Shown: positions 1 to 6,276 of the stretch, piece after piece
Numbering within the stretch: the stretch's first letter is position 1
Layout of the letters: the number at the start of each line of letters is the position of its first letter
Notes under the pieces: model-generated
Told to the model about the DNA's origin: nothing
Database searches by the model: none
What the model saw: the letters and a program-made list of their open reading frames with translations, nothing else
Assembly: GCA_003559585.1 (NCBI GenBank)
Contig: PWKX01000047.1
Span: 1 to 8,271, forward strand
Direction of reading: 5' to 3'
Length of the DNA stretch: 8,271 nucleotides
DNA from: Mollicutes bacterium
GTDB lineage: Bacteria; Bacillota_I; Bacilli_A; Izemoplasmatales; Izemoplasmataceae
Position numbers and translations under genes: made by a program

Positions 1-199
1 CAATGATGTTTTTTTTCTCAGCTTTTTCAATGACTTTTAAATCACGTTTAAGATAAGCACCGCGGCCATGAGCTTTTCCTGTTTCATCAACAAAAACCTC
101 ATTTTGCTTGTTTTTAACGATGCGCATTAAGTCTTGTTTTTCCAGTTGTTCACCAGTCACAATACATTTTCTTAATGGTACTTTACGTGGTTTCTTCAT
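1..199 (-). CDS. rnpM: RNase P modulator RnpM (YlxR family), 3' end beyond window
   Basis: Partial gene. The first 66 residues are visible and the rest runs off the left edge. The reading frame begins MKKPRKVPLRKC and contains the YlxR hallmarks: RKC near residues 10-12, a T-G-E turn, LMRIV at about 24-28, VFVDETGK, and GRGAYL at 46-50. In Bacillota this small basic protein was characterised as RnpM, a modulator of RNase P, and it is classically encoded right after nusA. The start is chosen at 199 because a GGAG lies 9 nt upstream. Two further in-frame ATGs at 208 and 205 sit too close to that GGAG. The gene overlaps the end of nusA by 17 nt, so translational coupling is likely. An L7Ae-like gene and infB would be expected next, outside the window. 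Confidence 0.9.
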   Translation of the reverse strand, partial: MKKPRKVPLRKCIVTGEQLEKQDLMRIVKNKQNEVFVDETGKAHGRGAYLKRDLKVIEKAEKKNII

Positions 200-1289
200 C
201 GCCATCATCTCCGTATGTTTCATCGATTGGACGGTAGTTGATGCCTTGTTCTTTGGCATCACTAACAGATTTGATGTCTATTTTCCAGCCACTTGATTGC
301 GCGGCTAAACGAACGTTTTGTCCCTTAGAACCAATCGCACCGGTAAAGTCTTCATCTAAAACGATCACCAACGCTGTTTTGTCTTTTTGATTCGGGTTGA
401 TCGCCACAATTCTAGCTGGTGCAAGCGCATCTTGGATGAGTTCAACCGGATCACTTGACCAACGGTAAAAGGAAATACGTTCACCTTGTAAGGCTTCTTC
501 GACTTCTTTTTTACGGTTTGAATCACGACCCAAACAAGCACCGACTGGATCTACGTTTTCATCGTGTGAATAAACCGCTATTTTACTACGAGAACCTGCA
601 TCACGCGCAAGACCCATGATTTCAACCGTTCCATCCATAATCTCAGGAACAACTTGTTCAATCAAGCGTTTCACTAAATTACGGTCTGTTCTAGATACAA
701 ACACCTTTGGGCCTTTGGTTGTCATATCAACTTTAGTGATATAGACTTTTAACTTCCCGCCAATGCGTGCGTTATCTGATTTTAGTAACTCTTTTCTCGG
801 CAAAGATGTTTCTAAATCATGCGTTAAATCTAATGTCACAAAGTCTTTATTGAGTCCGACAATCTCTGCGGTGATCATTTCATTTTCTTTTTCTTTAAAG
901 ATTTCATAAATCTTTTCACGTTCGAGTTGTTTTAACCCTTGTGTTAAGATTTGTTTGGCACTAACAGCTGCAATCCGACCAAAATCTTTAGGGGTGATGT
1001 TTTCAGTGAGGGTGTCACCAACTTTAATCCGCTTGTTACGATCACGGGCATCATTTAAAGCCATTTGCGTGCTATCTTCAGGCTCATCATCAACGACCAA
1101 ATAATCTGCGTATAAATTGATTTCATCTTTTTCTTCGTTAAACTCTACCCGCGCGTTTTCACTGCTATGGTATTCTTTTTTATATGCATTTAGCATACCG
1201 CGTTCTAATATTTCTAGAATTTTTTCTTTATCAAGGTCACGCTCTTCTACGATCACTTGTAGCGCTTTGTAAAAATCTTTTGCTTTCAT
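183..1289 (-). CDS. nusA: Transcription elongation/termination factor NusA
   Basis: NusA binds RNA polymerase and nascent RNA, promoting pausing, intrinsic termination and antitermination. Its 368 residues match the short Gram-positive form without C-terminal acidic repeats. The order is: N-terminal RNAP-binding domain (about 1-125), S1 domain (about 135-200, ending in SRTDRNLVKRL), a conserved linker GSRSKIAV (232-239), KH1 (DPVGAC at 247-252) and KH2 (AIGSKGQN at 318-325, ending GWKIDI). The GxxG loop of KH1, normally G-P-K-G, reads GRDS here (254-257); KH2 keeps GSKG. The tail is acidic. The start has AGGAGG 7 nt upstream, and this site overlaps the rimP stop codon (11 nt gap). The gene is cotranscribed with rimP and rnpM. 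NusA probably acts on the terminator in its own operon leader at 1756-1784, by analogy with Bacillus. Confidence 0.96.
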   Translation of the reverse strand: MKAKDFYKALQVIVEERDLDKEKILEILERGMLNAYKKEYHSSENARVEFNEEKDEINLYADYLVVDDEPEDSTQMALNDARDRNKRIKVGDTLTENITPKDFGRIAAVSAKQILTQGLKQLEREKIYEIFKEKENEMITAEIVGLNKDFVTLDLTHDLETSLPRKELLKSDNARIGGKLKVYITKVDMTTKGPKVFVSRTDRNLVKRLIEQVVPEIMDGTVEIMGLARDAGSRSKIAVYSHDENVDPVGACLGRDSNRKKEVEEALQGERISFYRWSSDPVELIQDALAPARIVAINPNQKDKTALVIVLDEDFTGAIGSKGQNVRLAAQSSGWKIDIKSVSDAKEQGINYRPIDETYGDDGDEETT

Positions 1290-1300
1290 CGTGATTCCTC

Positions 1301-1735
1301 CTAAAAATCAACCGCGAGTCGGATTGATTCGATATCAGTTTGGGCAATGGTTAAGGTTTGGTTGGTGCTTTTATCTAAGATAACCACATCGGCCTCATCA
1401 GCTTTTACTAGGGTGCCTTCATAGGTTTGATCCATGGTTTTAATGTGCACAAATTTACCAATCGCCAGCTTCATGTCATCTAAATGTCTAAGCGGGTGCT
1501 CGGCCCCAGCACTCGTCACTTCTAACATGTAGGCTTGTTCAATTGGGTCGTGTTCATCCATAAGCTGTGAGACACGTTCGCTCACTTTCACACAATCATC
1601 AATCCCGACTGGTTTGGTGTGGTCGATCTCAACAGTCAAAACATAATCGCCATCACGCTTTTTAAACTGCACATCATAAAGGTAGTAATCAAGCGATTCT
1701 ACAGCTTCTTTTACAAGTTTTTTAATGTCATCCAT
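1301..1735 (-). CDS. rimP: Ribosome maturation factor RimP
   Basis: RimP (YlxS/YhbC) assists maturation of the 30S subunit. The 144-residue product is close to the usual length of about 150. The N-terminal alpha/beta domain (about 1-75) carries IDDCVKVSERVSQLMDEHDPI and the family signature near LEVTSAG (71-77) followed by P-L. The commoner form is V-S-S-P-G, so the Ser-Pro pair is altered to Thr-Ser-Ala. The C-terminal SH3-like domain follows (about 84-144). The ATG at 1735 is chosen because AAGGAG lies 7 nt upstream and family homology starts there. The open frame continues upstream to 1870, but that part spans a promoter and a terminator hairpin and does not resemble RimP. First gene of the rimP-nusA-rnpM operon. 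Confidence 0.93.
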   Translation of the reverse strand: MDDIKKLVKEAVESLDYYLYDVQFKKRDGDYVLTVEIDHTKPVGIDDCVKVSERVSQLMDEHDPIEQAYMLEVTSAGAEHPLRHLDDMKLAIGKFVHIKTMDQTYEGTLVKADEADVVILDKSTNQTLTIAQTDIESIRLAVDF

Positions 1736-1755
1736 GTTATCACTCCTTGGTTGGC

Positions 1756-1784
1756 ATAAAAAGAGTGGGTCTCGACCCACTCTT
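1756..1784 (-). terminator. Intrinsic terminator/attenuator in the rimP-nusA leader
   Basis: A perfect 10-bp stem, AAGAGTGGGT pairing with ACCCACTCTT around a 4-nt loop (1771-1774), is followed on the minus strand by five T residues and then ATGCC. It lies between the rlmP-like gene and rimP. It ends only a few bases before the rimP ribosome binding site, so no promoter fits between them, while a good promoter lies just upstream at 1804-1832. It can therefore end thiI-rlmP transcripts and also act as an attenuator for rimP-nusA. The short, interrupted U-tract fits what is known of NusA-stimulated terminators; that link is inference. Confidence 0.85.
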
Positions 1785-1803
1785 CTAACCCATATGCAAT
1801 AAC

Positions 1804-1832
1804 ATTTTATCATAGAGCCGCAAAAGATGCAA
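1804..1832 (-). promoter_or_regulatory. Promoter for rimP-nusA-rnpM
   Basis: On the minus strand, TTGCAT (1827-1832) is separated by 17 nt from TAAAAT (1804-1809), a 5/6 match to the -10 consensus. An extended -10 TG lies one base upstream (TATGATAAAAT). The predicted start near 1797 gives a leader of about 60 nt that contains the terminator hairpin. The -35 lies just after the stop codon of the upstream methyltransferase gene. Confidence 0.72.
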
Positions 1833-1841
1833 GAGCTTTCC

Positions 1842-2555
1842 TTATTTAAGGCTCGAAGGCAACATCGCATACATGATGATACTGCCAGCGATTGAAACGT
1901 TTAAACTATCGATGGTTTTCATTGGAATCATGACGGTTTGATCAAGGGCCTGTAACGTCTCTTCTTTGAGACCTGAACCCTCATTGCCCAAACATAAACA
2001 ATACGGTGGTTTAACCGGTTTTGGTGCCGTAGCATGATTGGTTAAGGCTGCCCCAATCATTTGTAAACCTGGATACATGTTTTTTAAGGCCTTAAAATCG
2101 TGTTGAGCGATGTTTAAATGAAAGATTGCGCCTTGTGTACTTCTTAAGACTTTAGGGCTATAGGGGTCAGCACACTGGTCTAAAACGACGGCATCAAAAT
2201 TGAAAGCCAAGGCACTTCTAAGTAACGTGCCGACATTGCCAGGATCTTGGATGTGTTCTAAAAACAATACTTTATCACCTTCAATAGGGCTTGTTTTTAT
2301 GCGGGCTATTCCAGCGGCTGGTGGTGGGTTTTTCGTATCGGTTAGATGTTTCATCACATGCGGTGTGAGGATGTGGGCCTCCGGGTATAAAGGATCTGCC
2401 TTCAACAAAAAAACCGATTCCAACACCCCTTGTTTTTGGGCTTCTTCTAGTAAATGAAACCCTTCGATTAAACACCGTTTGCCTTGATAACGGTATTTTT
2501 TCATGTGGTATTTCTTACTTTGTTTGATGAGTGGGTTATGAACAGAATTAATCAA
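1842..2555 (-). CDS. SpoU/TrmH-family 23S rRNA 2'-O-ribose methyltransferase (RlmP/YsgA-like)
   Basis: SAM-dependent RNA 2'-O-methyltransferase of the SPOUT class (237 aa). An N-terminal substrate-binding domain (1 to about 95; opening INSVHNPLIKQSKK and then LIEGFHLLEEA) precedes the knotted catalytic domain. That domain shows motif 1 DPGNVGTLLRSA (104-115, with catalytic Arg), motif 2 LCLGNEGSGL (187-196) and motif 3 IPMKTIDSLNVSIAGS (210-225). The overall pattern is closest to Bacillus YsgA, reported as RlmP (23S rRNA A-loop). The exact target nucleotide cannot be proven from sequence, so no symbol is assigned. The start is TTG at 2555, with GGTGGTGAGG just upstream; the family's conserved N-terminus begins there. 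It overlaps thiI by 8 nt, so translation is probably coupled. Downstream lies the rimP promoter/terminator region. Confidence 0.88.
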   Translation of the reverse strand: MINSVHNPLIKQSKKYHMKKYRYQGKRCLIEGFHLLEEAQKQGVLESVFLLKADPLYPEAHILTPHVMKHLTDTKNPPPAAGIARIKTSPIEGDKVLFLEHIQDPGNVGTLLRSALAFNFDAVVLDQCADPYSPKVLRSTQGAIFHLNIAQHDFKALKNMYPGLQMIGAALTNHATAPKPVKPPYCLCLGNEGSGLKEETLQALDQTVMIPMKTIDSLNVSIAGSIIMYAMLPSSLK

Positions 2556-3786
2556 GGGTCCTCACCACCTTTAAAGCGTCTTCAACGGTTAAGCCGTGGT
2601 CGGTAAGTTTGATGACATCATCTTGATGGATGCTCAAGGTTTTAATATTGGCCACGGTCTTGTTGATAAGCTCATCCATATCAATTAGTTTTTCATACCT
2701 TAAAGCGTAAAACACACGTGGCGATGTGGCCACTTGTTTAGGTACATACACCGTACAACAATCTTCAAACGGTTGAATGGATATCTCATAGGTTCCAATC
2801 ATCCTAGCTATCCGCATGATGTCGTTTTTTTCCATGATGGCCAGGGGTCTTATCATCGGTAAACTAACCGCATGATCGGTCACTTTCATGCTTTCTAAGG
2901 TTTGTGAAGCGACTTGACCAATTGATTCACCGTTAATGAGAACTGGAATATGTGTTTGATGCGCTTTAGCCTCTGCTATTTTAACCATCATGCGGCGCAT
3001 CATGGTAATCATGTATGGTTCAGGCATCTTGTTAAGCAAACTGGTATGAACACGCTCAAAGGGCACCATGTGCAATTTGATGGTATTGTTGATGCCAAAC
3101 TGTGCAAGTTGTTTGGCTAAATCAATCGCTTTTTGAGCGCTTTCAATCGACGTTAATGGGGTTGATTCAAAATGCATAAGTTCAACTTCAATGCCTTTTT
3201 TCATCGCCAAATACGCGGCTACCGGTGAATCAATGCCACCAGATAACAAACACAAGCCTTGACCCATCGTTCCTAATGGGAAACCTTTCATCCCTTCAAT
3301 CACTTCATGGTATAAAAAGGCGTGGTCTTGTCTAATCTCAACATGCAATACAGTATTTGGCTCATGCATATCAGCCGTTAGATGGGTGGTGTTTTTCAAC
3401 ACATAACCCCCAACTGTTTTGGAGATTATTTGTGATGAGATTGGAAACCGTTTATCGGCACGTTTGGTCTCAACTTTAAACGTCGATGGGCCTTTAATGT
3501 TTTGCATCATGGTTAAGGCTTCTTCTTGAATGGTTTCCATTGTTTTATCTGTTTTCACCATCGGTGAAAAACTCAATAAGCCTGGCACCATTTTCAACCG
3601 TTTAATGATCGGTTGTGCTTGTTCACCATTTAACAGCACATATAATCGGTCGTGGTGGGCTTTGATTTCAATGTTGGGATTATCAAGTTTTTCTTTCACG
3701 CGCAAACGGGCGGTTTTGATGAATCTTTTTTTGTTGTGTCCTTTTAAGACGAGATCGCCGTAGCGAACTAAAATACGGTCTATCAT
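2548..3786 (-). CDS. thiI: tRNA 4-thiouridine synthase ThiI
   Basis: ThiI adenylates tRNA U8 and uses persulfide sulfur to make 4-thiouridine; in some bacteria it also donates sulfur for thiamine thiazole. With the ATG at 3786 the product has 412 residues, the short Bacillus-type form without a C-terminal rhodanese domain. Order: ferredoxin-like N-domain (RYGDLVLKGHNKKRF), THUMP domain (about 55-165), then the ATP pyrophosphatase domain with PP-loop SGGIDS at 182-187. A PFEDCC segment further on lies where the conserved reactive cysteine region occurs in the family. An upstream in-frame GTG (3795) is part of the ribosome binding site GAGGTG, so the ATG is preferred. No cysteine desulfurase partner gene is adjacent here, unlike the nifZ-thiI pair in Bacillus. 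Overlaps the methyltransferase gene downstream. Confidence 0.94.
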   Translation of the reverse strand: MIDRILVRYGDLVLKGHNKKRFIKTARLRVKEKLDNPNIEIKAHHDRLYVLLNGEQAQPIIKRLKMVPGLLSFSPMVKTDKTMETIQEEALTMMQNIKGPSTFKVETKRADKRFPISSQIISKTVGGYVLKNTTHLTADMHEPNTVLHVEIRQDHAFLYHEVIEGMKGFPLGTMGQGLCLLSGGIDSPVAAYLAMKKGIEVELMHFESTPLTSIESAQKAIDLAKQLAQFGINNTIKLHMVPFERVHTSLLNKMPEPYMITMMRRMMVKIAEAKAHQTHIPVLINGESIGQVASQTLESMKVTDHAVSLPMIRPLAIMEKNDIMRIARMIGTYEISIQPFEDCCTVYVPKQVATSPRVFYALRYEKLIDMDELINKTVANIKTLSIHQDDVIKLTDHGLTVEDALKVVRTLD

Positions 3787-3810
3787 TATTTTCACCTCAA
3801 GTTCGTTCTT

Positions 3811-3819
3811 ATTGTATCA
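3811..3819 (-). promoter_or_regulatory. Extended -10 promoter for thiI
   Basis: On the minus strand TATGATACAAT gives a -10 TACAAT (3811-3816, 5/6 match) preceded by an extended TG at 3818-3819. No good -35 is visible at the right distance, which extended -10 promoters can tolerate. The predicted start near 3804 leaves a short leader, just enough for the ribosome binding site of thiI at about 3793-3799. Confidence 0.6.
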
Positions 3820-3872
3820 TATCTATTGCTTTTTTGATGGATTTTTAATATCATTTTTAGGAGGTGATTTGT

Positions 3873-4352
3873 ATGTTTGTTCCTGTAGAAAAAGCTGACA
3901 ATAAAGAAGATAATTATCGGTTGTTGTTAGAGTATTTGCCATATTATATCAACCGCACCGATCCGTGGTATACAACCTTAGCAAATGCCGCTGCTGTTTT
4001 GCGTTATTTTATCGATGAGGTTAACTGGATTGGTTTTTATATCCGTCAAGATCAGATGCTTTATTTAGGCCCATTTCAAGGATTGGCTGCGTGTACACAA
4101 ATTCAGATCGGTCACGGTGTGTGCGGCCAAGCCGCTCAGCAAAAATCGACCCTCCGTGTTGATGATGTTCATGCTTTTGATGGTCACATTACTTGTGATG
4201 CGGCTAGTGAAAGTGAAATTGTCTTACCAATCATGAAAGATGAGACCTTATTTGGGGTCTTAGACATTGATGCACCTGTTAAAAACCGTTTTGAAGCGGT
4301 TGATCAAGTGTTCTTAGAAAAAGTCGTGGCACTTTTGGTTGACTTTCTTTAA
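3873..4352 (+). CDS. Free methionine-(R)-sulfoxide reductase (GAF-domain fRMsr)
   Basis: A single GAF-domain enzyme of 159 residues that reduces free L-methionine-R-sulfoxide in the cytoplasm, an oxidative repair function. The family pattern is clear: NWIGFYI (51-57), LGPFQG (65-70), GHGVCG (80-85), DVHAFDGHITCDA (98-110), SESEIVLPI and GVLDIDAP. The three family cysteines are present at 74, 84 and 108, spaced exactly as Cys84, Cys94 and Cys118 of the E. coli enzyme. The start at 3873 is set by a very strong AGGAGGTGA ending 5 nt upstream; the in-frame GTG at 3864 is part of that site. The Bacillus orthologue YtsP also lies near rpsD, so the synteny is old. No convincing promoter is visible in the short divergent spacer with thiI. 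The rpsD -35 box overlaps the last codons. Confidence 0.93.
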   Translation: MFVPVEKADNKEDNYRLLLEYLPYYINRTDPWYTTLANAAAVLRYFIDEVNWIGFYIRQDQMLYLGPFQGLAACTQIQIGHGVCGQAAQQKSTLRVDDVHAFDGHITCDAASESEIVLPIMKDETLFGVLDIDAPVKNRFEAVDQVFLEKVVALLVDFL

Positions 4353-4367
4353 GCATTATCATATAAT
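4339..4367 (+). promoter_or_regulatory. Promoter for rpsD
   Basis: TTGACT (4339-4344, 5/6) and a perfect TATAAT (4362-4367) are separated by exactly 17 nt. This is the closest match to a housekeeping sigma promoter in the window. It overlaps the end of the upstream reductase gene. The predicted start near 4374 yields an untranslated leader of about 170 nt. Confidence 0.85.
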
Positions 4368-4373
4368 AGTCCC

Positions 4374-4543
4374 GCATGCGTAATAAAGGCAGCTTAACAA
4401 GCCGTGTTGTGGTAACTGAATGGTCCTTAAGTTTTAAGGGAACTGAGTAGTCTCTGCTGGCGAGATGAAACGTCGTAAACCGTTCTGTCCTCAAGACACT
4501 TGTGACTTTCTTTTAACGCAAATTTTGCAAAGGAGGAATACGT
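4374..4543 (+). promoter_or_regulatory. Structured rpsD leader, probable S4 autoregulatory RNA
   Basis: This is about 170 nt of transcribed, non-coding leader. Visible elements include a GGC...GCC hairpin (4388-4403), a CCTTAA/TTAAGG hairpin with a 3-nt loop (4425-4439), a TCTC/GAGA hairpin (4451-4465), and a GTC-CAAG/CTTG-GAC stem (4487-4506) followed by TTTCTTTT. A short GCAA/TTGC hairpin (4518-4528) sits right before the ribosome binding site AGGAGG (4531-4536). In Bacillus rpsD is known to be autogenously controlled by S4 through its leader, and this leader's position and length fit that. The T-rich run after the 4487-4506 stem could allow premature termination. I cannot confirm the S4-binding fold by eye. 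Confidence 0.6.
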
Positions 4544-5143
4544 ATGGCTCGTTATACTGGTCCACAATGGAAAATCTCTCGTCGTTTAAAGTATTCGACG
4601 TTAGAATCTGGAAAAGAACTTGGTAAGCGTCCTTACCCACCTGGCCATCATGGTCAGCGTCGTAGTAAATTAAGTGAATATGCCCTTCAGCTTCAAGAAA
4701 AACAAAAGGTGCGTTTCACGTATGGTCTTAATGAACGTCAGTTCAAAAGAACATTTGATGACGCTAATAAGTTAGAAGGTCGTCATGGTGAGAATTTCTT
4801 ATTCTTACTTGAAAGCCGTTTAGACAATTTAGTGTTCCGCGCTGGGTTTGCAAAAACCCGTCGTCAAGCACGTCAATTTGTTAACCATGGTCATTTCTTG
4901 GTTGATGGTAAAAAAGTTGACATCCCTTCATACCGTGTGAAGCCTGGTCAAACGATCACACTTCGTGAACGTTCTGAGAAGTTAAGCATCATCACTGACA
5001 ACTTAGAAAACGCAGTTGAACGTTTAGACTTTGTTGATTTTAACGCAGAGAAAAAATCAGCTGTTTATAAACGCTTCCCTGAACGCCGTGAAGTTTTACC
5101 AGAAATTAAAGAAACGCTCATCGTTGAATACTACAACAGATAA
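4544..5143 (+). CDS. rpsD: 30S ribosomal protein S4
   Basis: S4 is a primary 16S rRNA-binding protein that nucleates assembly of the 30S body, and in many bacteria it represses its own mRNA. The 199-residue product begins MARYTGPQWKISRRL and carries PYPPGHHGQRR (30-40). The S4 RNA-binding domain follows (SRLDNLVFRAGFAKTR at 91-106, then VNHGHFLVDGKKVDIPSYRVKPGQ). It ends VEYYNR, typical of the family. The N-terminal zinc-cysteine cluster is absent, as in the zinc-independent S4 form. The start has AGGAGG 7 nt upstream. The gene has its own promoter and leader and ends at a strong terminator, so it is essentially a single-gene unit that readthrough from the upstream reductase gene can also feed. 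Confidence 0.98.
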   Translation: MARYTGPQWKISRRLKYSTLESGKELGKRPYPPGHHGQRRSKLSEYALQLQEKQKVRFTYGLNERQFKRTFDDANKLEGRHGENFLFLLESRLDNLVFRAGFAKTRRQARQFVNHGHFLVDGKKVDIPSYRVKPGQTITLRERSEKLSIITDNLENAVERLDFVDFNAEKKSAVYKRFPERREVLPEIKETLIVEYYNR

Positions 5144-5151
5144 TCAAACTT

Positions 5152-5178
5152 AAGCGCCTATTTTAGGCGCTTTTTTTT
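5152..5178 (+). terminator. Intrinsic terminator of rpsD
   Basis: A 9-bp GC-rich stem, AAGCGCCTA (5152-5160) with TAGGCGCTT (5164-5172) around a TTT loop, runs into a stretch of T residues to 5178. It begins 8 nt after the rpsD stop codon. Its T-tract is strong only on the plus strand. Confidence 0.93.
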
Positions 5179-5195
5179 ATGACTCATTTGAAGAT

Positions 5196-5234
5196 AAAAA
5201 AATCGTCACCTAACTCTAGGTGACGATTGTTTTT
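5196..5234. terminator. Bidirectional terminator between tpiA and rpsD
   Basis: A perfect 12-bp stem, AATCGTCACCTA (5201-5212) and TAGGTGACGATT (5217-5228) around loop ACTC. On the minus strand it is followed by seven T residues and would end the pgk-HPr-tpiA transcript. On the plus strand TTGTTTTT follows, giving a back-up stop for rpsD transcription. It starts directly after the tpiA stop codon. Confidence 0.9.
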
Positions 5235-5994
5235 ATGTGTTAGGATTGGCTGCTTCTACGAGCGTTAAAAAGTCTTTAGCACTGAGTGATGCACCGCCAA
5301 CTAAGGCGCCATCGATGTCACTTTCAGCCATTAAAGCATCGATGTTTTCTGGTTTAACACTGCCGCCGTATAAAATACGAACGTCTTCTGCCACAGAAGC
5401 GTTATATAAGCTACTGATCACCTTACGAATATTTTTGATGGTGTCATTGGCTTGTTCTGGGGTGGCGGTTTTACCAGTGCCAATCGCCCAGATTGGTTCA
5501 TAAGCAATGATGGTGTCTCTAATTTGTTCCGCGCTTAAGCCTTTTAAACCAGCTTTGATTTGAGCGCTGATGTGAAGGTTGGTGTCGCCTGATTCACGAA
5601 TCTCTAAAGATTCACCAACACACACAATCGGTGTTAAATCAAACCGTAGGGCTTGGTGGGTCTTTTTATTAACAGAACTGTCGGTTTCATTGTAATATTC
5701 GCGGCGTTCTGAGTGTCCTAAAACCACATATGACACACCGATGTTTTCTAGTAAAGCCGCTGATACCTCACCGGTAAAAGCGCCTTCGGTTGCTTCGTGC
5801 ATGTTTTGTGCACCAATTCTTAAATGATCGCCTTGTCGTTTGACTAAATCACGTAAGACAGGGCTTTGCGCACAGATTACGGTTTCAACAAATTCTTTAT
5901 TGGGCACTTTAACATTAATATTAAAGATAAACTGCAGCGCTTCATCCCGTGTTTTGTGCATTTTCCAGTTACCTGCAATGACAGGTTTTCGCAT
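5233..5994 (-). CDS. tpiA: Triosephosphate isomerase
   Basis: Interconverts dihydroxyacetone phosphate and glyceraldehyde 3-phosphate in glycolysis. The 253-residue TIM barrel has the full active site: NWKMHK with Asn9 and Lys11, VLGHSERR with catalytic His94, AYEPIWAIGTGKTATPEQA with catalytic Glu166 at the start of the flexible loop, and the phosphate-binding loops YGGSVKPEN and GALVGGASL. The ATG at 5994 is chosen over an in-frame GTG at 6006, which lies inside the ribosome binding site AGGTGG. With that choice the site is 8 nt from the start. The Shine-Dalgarno overlaps the stop codon of the HPr-like gene, so the two are tightly coupled. Last gene of the pgk operon, directly followed by a terminator. 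Confidence 0.97.
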   Translation of the reverse strand: MRKPVIAGNWKMHKTRDEALQFIFNINVKVPNKEFVETVICAQSPVLRDLVKRQGDHLRIGAQNMHEATEGAFTGEVSAALLENIGVSYVVLGHSERREYYNETDSSVNKKTHQALRFDLTPIVCVGESLEIRESGDTNLHISAQIKAGLKGLSAEQIRDTIIAYEPIWAIGTGKTATPEQANDTIKNIRKVISSLYNASVAEDVRILYGGSVKPENIDALMAESDIDGALVGGASLSAKDFLTLVEAANPNT

Positions 5995-6006
5995 GGTTAA
6001 TACCAC

Positions 6007-6252
6007 CTATTCTAATATTTTTTCAATTTCTAAAATGACGTTTTCAGCGTCATCGCCATCGGCAATCAACGTGACGTTTTCACCACTTGGGACGGCTAAA
6101 CTCATCAAACCAAGCACACTTTTAGCATCAACCGTCTGATCAGCGTATTCAAGTTTAACATCCGCTTGAAAATTAGAGGCAACATGAACAAGCTTAGCAG
6201 CGAGTTGTGCGTGCAAACCTGCGGTGCTTTGAATCAAGATTTCCTTTTTCAT
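6007..6252 (-). CDS. HPr-family phosphocarrier protein with atypical active-site loop
   Basis: An 81-residue HPr-fold protein. HPr relays phosphate from Enzyme I to sugar PTS permeases via a His. In Bacillota its Ser46-phosphorylated form is the co-regulator of CcpA. Here the His motif reads TAGLHAQLA, with His14 equivalent to His15. The usual Arg17-Pro18 pair of GLHARPA is replaced by Gln-Leu. The Ser46 equivalent (Ser45, in KSVLGLMSL) is intact with its context. Loss of Arg17 would be expected to weaken PEP-dependent phosphotransfer, which hints at a regulatory role, though that is inference. It could still be a working lineage-specific HPr, so no symbol is assigned. The start at 6252 has AAAGGA about 11 nt upstream, a somewhat long spacing. 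It lies between pgk (24-nt gap) and tpiA (overlapping signals). Confidence 0.85.
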   Translation of the reverse strand: MKKEILIQSTAGLHAQLAAKLVHVASNFQADVKLEYADQTVDAKSVLGLMSLAVPSGENVTLIADGDDAENVILEIEKILE

Positions 6253-6276
6253 AGGTCATCATGTCCTTTCTATTAC

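Noticed and set aside
1736..1870. Possible 45-residue N-terminal extension of RimP
   Set aside because: The extension covers a good promoter and a terminator hairpin and overlaps the end of the upstream gene. RimP homology and a strong ribosome binding site both place the start at 1735.
4411..4455. Resemblance of the rpsD leader to a T-box (AACTGAATGGTCC-like stretch)
   Set aside because: The conserved T-box core GGTGGNACCGCG is absent, and ribosomal protein genes are not T-box targets.
4454..4461. Eight bases CTGCTGGC complementary to the conserved 16S rRNA 530-loop region
   Set aside because: Too short to exclude chance, and no mechanism is supported by the rest of the leader.
4279..4494. 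Minus-strand open frame of 71 codons across the rpsD leader
   Set aside because: It has no family resemblance and runs antisense to the reductase gene end, the rpsD promoter and the leader.
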